From: Chara braunii
Taxonomy: Eukaryota > Streptophyta > Charophyceae > Charales > Characeae
NCBI GenBank assembly: GCA_003427395.1
Contig: BFEA01000550.1
Location: 292,004-356,003 of the forward strand
Length of the DNA stretch: 64,000 nt
Reading direction: 5' to 3'
Part shown: positions 58,029 to 64,000 of the stretch, piece by piece
Layout: every line of letters begins with the position of its first letter
Numbering within the stretch: position 1 is the stretch's first letter
Position numbers and translations under genes: made by a program
The notes under the pieces: model-generated
Databases searched by the model: none
Told to the model about the DNA's origin: nothing
What the model saw: only the letters and a program-made list of their open reading frames with translations

Positions 58029-58729
58029 TGATTCCGCGCCTCAAAACGTAAACCCACCAGGTTAACTTGTATCTAGGGGACTTCTACTCACTACTCGGGT
58101 TGGACTCACAGATCTACGGCCACATCCACAGAGTCCTATCGACCTGGACAGAAGTGAAGGGAGTTTTGACTGACTGAGTCTGACAGACTCGACGTCCACA
58201 AGTACCAATGTGAAGGTGCACATCCATAGGGTAAGGGATAGGCCAGGGCTTAGCAGGATAGTACCCTTCGCTTTCTCGCTCCGGCTGGGTCGACGCTCCG
58301 GTCAATGGTCTCGGTCAACTCACGGGTCAACGCTCCTAGTCAACACCCCGCTCAAGTCTGGTCAACGCTCGGTCAACACCCTTGGTCAACGTTGGTCAAC
58401 ACCTGGTCAATGTTGGTCAACTCCTCTGGTCAACTCTCCAACCTTTCGGCTATGGTGGACCTTCTTCTTCTTTGTCACTCTCGTCGTCTTCTTCACCTTG
58501 GCTATGGTCGACTTCACCTCCCTCTTCGTCAACTTCCTTCTTCTTTCTTCTGCGTCTCTTCTTCCTCCTTTCTTGATGGTGGTTTTCTTCCCCAAACTTG
58601 GCAGCTATGACTGCCGTCCCCCTTCTCTCTCTATGTGTGTCGCTCTCTGTCTCTCTCTCCTGCCGTACTCTGGCTATGGCGGCTTTCTCCTTCCTCGCTT
58701 TCTGCAGCTCAACGTGGACAACGGGCACC
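58029..58729. other. Retrotransposon 5' untranslated leader
   Basis: The interval between gag and the primer-binding site holds an imperfect tandem series of GGTCAAC words (58300-58440), i.e. (T)GGTCAACNCC repeated every 10-20 bp, and CT-rich sequence. No protein is supported. Confidence 0.5.
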
Positions 58730-58742
58730 AGCTCCGATACCA
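58730..58742 (-). other. Primer-binding site, initiator-Met tRNA type
   Basis: TGGTATCGGAGCT on the minus strand starts one base after the LTR end CTGATTGCA. It matches the usual plant TGGTATCAGAGC with one change, complementary to the 3' end of initiator-Met tRNA. Confidence 0.85.
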
Positions 58743-58743
58743 A

Positions 58744-59145
58744 TGCAATCAGACTCGACTTCAGGCTTGCTCACAACATACATACACACAGACTGATGGC
58801 AAAATCAAACTCATCAACTCAGAGTCAACAATGAACTCGCACTTAAACTCTGTTCAATACAACTGTACAACTTGCGGCTATGGCCGCTGAACACCGTCTC
58901 CACCACCAGCCTCACTCTCCCTCATGCACGCATGTACGAGGATCATCCTGAATGTCCACGTTACACATACACACACTATGTACACTCTGTCTGCACCAAC
59001 AGCTGGGTGGCTATGGCCGCCGGTGTCTTCCTCACTGGCCAGCTATGGCCACTGTCTTCTTCACAACCCACTTCCTCTGCGGGCACCTGCAGACCTCCAC
59101 GCAGAAGATACCAAGGCAGCACTTCCACATGGCTCACATGCGAAT
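58744..59145 (-). repeat. Truncated 5' LTR (R-U5 only)
   Basis: It starts TGCAATCAGACTCG like the left LTR and follows it to GCGAAT, where the match stops abruptly (51826 in the left copy). The whole U3 and the TATA box are missing, and the break is within a few bases of the expected transcription start. Confidence 0.8.
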
Positions 59146-59680
59146 CAGAGGTCGCCAAACCAATTTTTTCTCCCACCCCCATCCGACCCAGTCCAAGCCT
59201 GGATATATCACATGTACTCTCACCCACAGCCACCCACGTAAATAATTTTTTTTTTACCCAGACCCAGCCCNCCCAAGCTAATTTTTTTTTTTTTTATTAC
59301 TCGTACCCTGCCCACCCAACATCTTCAGTGGAACCCTTACCCCTACCCAGCCACACCCAGGCCTAGAGTTAATCCACCCGCATCCGCCCGCACCCACGAC
59401 CAATTTCCATCCACCCGTGCCCGCCCGTATCCATGCCTAAAGTTTACCACCCAGCAATGCCAGCATGCCCTTCTTTTCTTCCGTAATTTCAAACTCAGGT
59501 CATTGTCATTGCATGTTAGAAATTCACCTTCCATCCACGAACTACCGCACTCACCATAACTTTGTTTGCGATTCGACAACACATTTAAACACTTGAAGTT
59601 AATTTTGCGAAAATGACAAGCATATCAAACATTTCTACGAGGTGCAAAGGACCAGATGTGAGTCAAATAATTTTTTTTTC
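59146..59680. repeat. CCCACC/CCCGCATCC-rich DNA, possible transposon end
   Basis: Words such as CACCCGCATCCGCCCGCACC and CCCGTGCCCGCCCGTATCC alternate with T-runs (59247-59256, 59282-59295). Two blocks share AGGC(C/A)TA(G/A)AGTT. This resembles subterminal repeats of DNA transposons such as hAT and lies about 600 bp beyond the hAT transposase stop codon, but terminal repeats were not proved. Confidence 0.35.
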
Positions 59681-59686
59681 CCCTTC

Positions 59687-60010
59687 AGAAAGGCCAAGTG
59701 GCCAAGGCGTGCATTACAAGTTACAACATTCAAATTTTGTGAAACATATCTGCTAGAAAAGCTGCATAACCCCGAGAGAGAGGCATTGATTGCTTCCCCA
59801 AGAGGAGAAGGATTGACGTCCTCTCACACTCTGCAAGGAACTTTTTTTTCCCCGTGGAAAAGGCCAAGTGTCCAAAGCTTGCATAATAAGTTACAACATT
59901 CGAATTTGGTGACACGCACTAAAAAAACTGCATAACCCCGAGAGACAAGCATTGATTGCTTCCCCCCAAAGGAGAAGGATTGACCTCCTCTCACATTCTC
60001 CTAAAACCAG
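59687..60010. repeat. ~165 bp tandem duplication
   Basis: Two copies share AAAGGCCAAGTG(G/T)CCAA, AAGTTACAACATTC, CTGCATAACCCCGAGAGA and GAGAAGGATTGAC, each preceded by a T-run and CCCC. Confidence 0.9.
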
Positions 60011-60087
60011 GTCTTTTTTTTCGATTGCCGTCATTTTCAGCCTATTTACTCATAGCCTATTTTAAAATCTCATTCCTTTCTACTTCA

Positions 60088-62206
60088 CTAAACCAGGTCC
60101 ATATTGGACCGTACAAATAACACATCATTCGCCACAGACGGATTCAACATGGAGCGCTTCTTGGTGATCGTATTGCCAACATATGAGAAATTGCATTTGC
60201 TTTTGGAGCTGGATGCTGGCACACACAAAACTGCACGGGCTGCTCGAGACATGATTGGCAAGGGAGGTTTCAACACCATCTGCTGAGAAGTAGAGGCAGT
60301 TGTTTGAGTTATCCCCCGTGCCTTCCACCATTGCAGAAGGTCGAAGTTACGTCTCTCTTCTTTGGTCAGTTTGAGATCAAAGTAAATATGAATTCTCTTG
60401 TTGTACTCGTTCGGGCGCAGTCAAAGGTGCAACTTTTGCAGTTTCACTGGTGTCATCTTCATCATCCTCTGAGCTGTCGAGAGAAGGGGCACCCAAATCA
60501 ACCCTGCGTCGTTTGGACGGTGGATGAATGTCAGGGACGTGATGATTTTCTGAACACTCACTCTCACAACCTGCGAGGCTCAACATGATTTTCTTTAATT
60601 GATTCTTCCCCCGCTTGATCTCAAAACAAACAACATCAAAATTCTCGAGCCGATCCTTTTGTCGAGGATCAAGAAGTGCTGCAACAACATGCATGTCCTC
60701 TATTGGCCATTTCTCCATCATAACCTCCTTAACCAAATTCTTGATCACCTTGAGTTTGTTGGAATCTGGTGGGATGACAATCTCCTTTCCACTGTCATCA
60801 ACTGTTTTCACTGATTCTGTTCGAATTTGACAGTGATGAAACAAAGAATGCCGTTCAAAAATCACAAGGTGCAGGGCTGGGTCAAGGAACTTCTCAAGCT
60901 TGAGAGTGGCTTCTTGAAAACGACTTAGGAACCGGGACAACTCAATCAGCAAATCGTGATCAATGTTGGCCATCATACCAAGACGGTTACGCTGCATCAA
61001 AATGTTATTCATATCGATATAATTAGTTTCTACACTGTTTAACAACCTCAACAATGAGTTCCATCTTGTCGCATTTTCCTGTTTTAGCGACGTCTTCAGA
61101 GAATTTTGCAAGTTTGCCTGCTTGAAATAACGAACCAATTCCTTACAGTTCTCAATCAGCGCAAAAATTTCAGGTGCCTAATCTTCGAATCTGTAGAATG
61201 GAGCAGACCTGACACTGTTCTGAACAGTGGTGGTTTTATTCAGAACAGTTGTCAAAACCGTGGCTATCTTGTGATCAGCACAAGCATGCCACTTGTACAC
61301 ACTCCTAATGCCCTCTGCACCAGCCACATTCGACCCACTGTCTGAGCACACTATGCACAAACTCGGATCAAAACATCCGTGTTCCTCTAGACATTCTTGG
61401 AACACCTTCAAAACAGCTTGTGCAGTGTGGGACTGTTAAGGAAAAACCTTAACCTGAAGAGTCCTAGCAAGCAACTTAAAATCTCTATCTACATAATGGA
61501 TGGTGACTGAGTTTTTTTTTACTGCATCAGTCCACAAATCCACTGTGAAGCCAGCGTACACGTTATCCTCAAAGTGTTGAGACACTTTTTCCTTCACAGT
61601 TTGTCGAAGAGCATTCGCAATTGAGATTACTTGGCGCTTTACCGTGTTTGCAGAAGGAGCTAATCTTCCGACTTTCATACCCTTTTGCGTAGCCACACCA
61701 ATATCAATAAAATATTGATCCATTTTGAGGAAACCTGGATCATCCACAATGGAAAATGGATGCAAATCCTGGCAACACATCAAAGCCGCCACCTTCACGG
61801 CTTGCTTCTTTTGCGCACCTGTCGGTTCTACTGTCATCGCAAAAATTCGCATTGTCCCTGATCCACCTTGTTGAGCTCTACATTTGTGCTGGTTCAACGA
61901 GCTCGTTCCGTTAGAGACAGCAAATGCATACATCGTAAGACAGTCTTTGCATGCGGTGTAACCAGTTCCACATTCTTTGACAGGAGTTTCGTCAGGCAAA
62001 CACACATAAGCAAACCGTGCCCAACATGGCGCTGTACTAACTTTCTCTTCTTTGAGAATGTATGGTGGGTCAGGACCAGCTTTCTTCAGTGCGAGGTGCA
62101 TCGAGGCCTTCAATTTTCCCATGTCTGTGCTGGTAGAAGGGCATGGCGATCCACCTAGTACAACCTTCGACATTTTCTGGATGTTCGCTATCAAATTGAA
62201 GATCAC
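60088..62206 (-). pseudogene. hAT-family transposase, decayed
   Basis: One minus-strand frame holds a BED-like zinc finger (CKDCLTMYAFAVSNGTSSLNQHKC), the first catalytic Asp region (GFTVDLWTDAVKKNSVTIHY), SDSGSNVAGAEG with the second Asp, an insertion/helical part (QENATRWNSLLRLLNSVE), and after a frameshift near 60.38 kb the C-terminal dimerisation domain (NFDLLQWWKARG, AVLCVPASSSKSKCNFSYVG, TITKKRSMLNP). In-frame stops lie at 61436 (TAA) and 61178 (TAG). A usual length is 600-700 residues; here about 700 codons are covered, so nothing large is missing. It could be a distant relative of the source of the CAGGG-ended MITEs at 30-37 kb, but its own terminal repeats were not found. Confidence 0.85.
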
Positions 62207-62217
62207 TTAATAGAGCG

Positions 62218-62488
62218 GAAAAAAAAAAAAAAAACATTGACTGTTGTCCTATTGCTGCCTTAAAGTTCACAAAAAAGACTGCGCTAACGTAAAAAAAAAA
62301 CAAAAAACGACCAAAGATTAGCTGCAAGGGAACATGACAAAAAGAACGACTAACTGGCCTAGCTGAGTTGGTACACCTATGAAGTAGTATCAACTGTTGA
62401 AACACTGATGTGAGTTCGAATCCAGCTGAAACCAGATGAGTTCATCTGGGGCCTATCAGTTGAAAGATGATATCTCAAAGGGCGTCAG

Positions 62489-62554
<66 letters not shown>

Positions 62555-62555
62555 N

Positions 62556-62608
<53 letters not shown>

Positions 62609-62910
62609 ACACCAGAACTCGACCTCCAGAAAAGTCTCGATCATCGATCGGTAGCATGATCTCTCTCTCTCTCTTTCTCTCTCTCTCAGTTCTGTACATC
62701 AGAACAACAATATTCAACAAAAAAAAGTAACTGCTGCGCTATGACTGCCTTCAAGATCACAAAAGTACGTGAGGTAACGTAAAAAAAATAAAAATTAAAA
62801 TTACAATGACGAAAGATTATCTGCATGTGAAAAAAAAAAAAAAAGGCGTTTCGGTAGCGAGTTCTACCAAGGAAAAAGGGAAAAAAAAATGAATGACTAA
62901 TTGGCCCTTC
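62218..62910. repeat. ~500 bp-spaced duplicate sequence around SINE copy B
   Basis: A block with TGTTGTCCTATTGCTGCCTTAAAGTTCAC, AACGTAAAAAAAA and AAAGATTAGCTGCA at 62218-62350 recurs, diverged, at 62725-62905. The second copy carries GGCGTTTCGGTAGCGAGTTCTACC, also present at 63845 and 63888. Confidence 0.7.
62359..62604 (+). repeat. tRNA-derived SINE, copy B, ending in (CT)n
   Basis: A-box CTAGCTGAGTTGGTA (62359-62373), B-box GAGTTCGAATCC (62411-62422) and body AAGATGATATCTCAAAGG, then about 115 bp of CT repeat (62490-62604, one N). The head is like tRNA with A and B boxes at normal distance. Confidence 0.75.
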
Positions 62911-62985
62911 ACCGTTATGCTTTTCGCGCCAAACTTCTCTGTTCGTTTCACCAAGCTTCTCCGTTTGTTTCACCAAGTATGTGTG

Positions 62986-63021
<36 letters not shown>

Positions 63022-63141
63022 AAGAGAGAGAGAGAGAGAGTAGAAAAAATATAGAATGATGAGTTCGGAAGTCTTGGTGGTGGCGTTGATCATCGTAAAT
63101 TCATCGAGTTCGGAGAACTTCAGACAGAATCTAACGAGCTT

Positions 63142-63193
63142 ACCTGGGGGCCGGGGCCAGTCAGTTCAAAGATGATATGTCAAGGTCCGTTGG

Positions 63194-63254
<61 letters not shown>
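63142..63254 (+). repeat. SINE copy C, body and (CT)n tail
   Basis: AGTCAGTTCAAAGATGATATGTCAAGG, split here by one mismatch relative to copies A and B, is followed by TTGGCC and a (CT)n tail at 63196-63254. The tRNA-like head is missing or diverged. Confidence 0.65.
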
Positions 63255-63256
<2 letters not shown>

Positions 63257-63357
63257 CCAACTTCACTGAGTGGCGTTTCCCCTCAAACCGGTCCTCGACA
63301 AAACTCCAACTTCACTGAGCTTCGTTCACATAGAGACCCTCTCTCTCTCTGTCGTTC

Positions 63358-63403
<46 letters not shown>

Positions 63404-63676
63404 TCTCACACACACACAAACCGGTTGTGCTGATATACATTGTCACAATAGTGGCTAAGAGTGCACAAGTCAAAGGTTGGGAAGATGAGCAAGAGATGGA
63501 GTAGAGAGATAGGAACCGAATGACCCGATCACAAGGGAGAGAATGGAACACTGAGAGGACGAGAGAGAGCGGGGCTGTGACAGACTTTCGTCAGGTTCCC
63601 ACTAACTCATCACGAGGCTGAACCCTCGACAGCCAGCAGAGGCCTGTTGCTGTCGGAGGCCTGCATTCCACTAGGA

Positions 63677-63728
<52 letters not shown>

Positions 63729-64000
63729 TACACACACACACACACAGAGTACGGGCCAGGTTCAGTGTTTCACTGAGTTGTGTCTCCCCTCGAACAGATC
63801 GTCGACAAAACCTGGTGGGACCTATCAGCTTGCACTAAAAAAAACGCGTTTCGGTAGCGAGTTGTACCAAGGAAAAAAAAAAAAAAAGGCGTTTCAGTAG
63901 CGAGTTCTTCCTTTTACCTCGCGGAAAAACGAGTGCCCCAGCCGCCTTCATCAAGGGAGCTTCCTTCACATACAAACTCTATCTGTCTAGGGTGCTCGCT
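63255..64000. repeat. CT/CA microsatellites and GTTTCGGTAGCGAGTT repeats
   Basis: (CT)n at 63338-63410, (CT)n-(CA)n at 63680-63747, and paired copies of ACTTCACTGAG and CGTTTC(G/A)GTAGCGAGTT near 63845 and 63888 next to A-runs. No gene is recognised to the end of the window. Confidence 0.8.

Larger units (their letters stand above)
51392..59145 (-). mobile_element. Ty3/gypsy chromodomain LTR retrotransposon, decayed
   Basis: The element spans about 7.75 kb in the order (minus strand) partial 5' LTR, primer-binding site, coiled-coil gag with CCHC knuckle, protease, reverse transcriptase, RNase H, integrase, chromodomain, polypurine tract, 3' LTR. The gene order RT-RH-IN and the C-terminal chromodomain place it in Ty3/gypsy chromoviruses. 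Several stops and frameshifts make it inactive. It sits in a LINE fragment on its left; the outer right boundary is truncated so no target duplication can be checked. There is no envelope gene. Confidence 0.93.

Overview
This is a repeat-dominated piece of nuclear DNA from a eukaryote. There are no prokaryotic operons. It holds split and decayed genes, chromodomain Ty3/gypsy, hAT, Helitron, LINE and tRNA-derived SINE remnants, long microsatellites and tandem segmental duplications. The Ty3 element has a primer-binding site that would pair with initiator-Met tRNA, the rule in green plants and algae, and one short exon looks like a flotillin. I lean towards the green lineage (a charophyte-like alga is my guess, low confidence); species cannot be fixed from the sequence alone. 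The assembly is imperfect: two N gaps (25265-25524 and 36772-37196), scattered single Ns, and three perfect or near-perfect Tn5 mosaic-end junctions (14994-15031, 23654-23691, 27705-27742), which are uncleaned mate-pair adaptors sitting between duplicated flanks.

Layout. 1-2050: a ~91 bp satellite with an internal dyad. 2051-7190: low-complexity and SINE-like DNA. 7190-7989: a tandem duplication with AT microsatellites. 8174-10030 (minus): a coiled-coil/CCHC gag-like reading frame broken only by stop codons. 10140-16000: hairpin-rich intergenic DNA, including an array of hairpins at 12.48-13.41 kb whose cores are constant while their arms change together. 16-23.6 kb: GC-richer intergenic DNA, one possible coding exon (minus, 18260-18482), SINEs and a 405 bp tandem repeat. 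23.7-25.0 kb: a ~515 bp tandem triplication carrying a long-stem inverted repeat. 26-32 kb: polypurine DNA with recurring minus-strand splice donors and a ~630 bp triplication. 33.4-43.0 kb: a sharply AT-rich island with a hAT-type MITE family, an unrecognised gene whose two halves lie in opposite orientation around a hAT insertion, and a Helitron remnant without its helicase.

43.0-51.4 kb is mixed: an unrecognised open frame, a ~480 bp polypurine tract directly upstream of a flotillin-like first exon (45059-45220, plus), a region with a recurring ATGCCCCT phrase, microsatellites, a Harbinger-like fragment and a LINE 3' fragment. 51.4-59.1 kb is a Ty3/gypsy element on the minus strand (gag, protease, RT, RNase H, integrase, chromodomain) inserted into the LINE. 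60.1-62.2 kb is a decayed hAT transposase (minus). 62.2-64.0 kb is SINE and CT/CA microsatellite DNA.

Almost every protein-coding trace is a transposon relic. Host candidates are the flotillin-like exon, the split gene at 35.5-36.6 kb and, less surely, the open frames at 18.3 and 43.6 kb.
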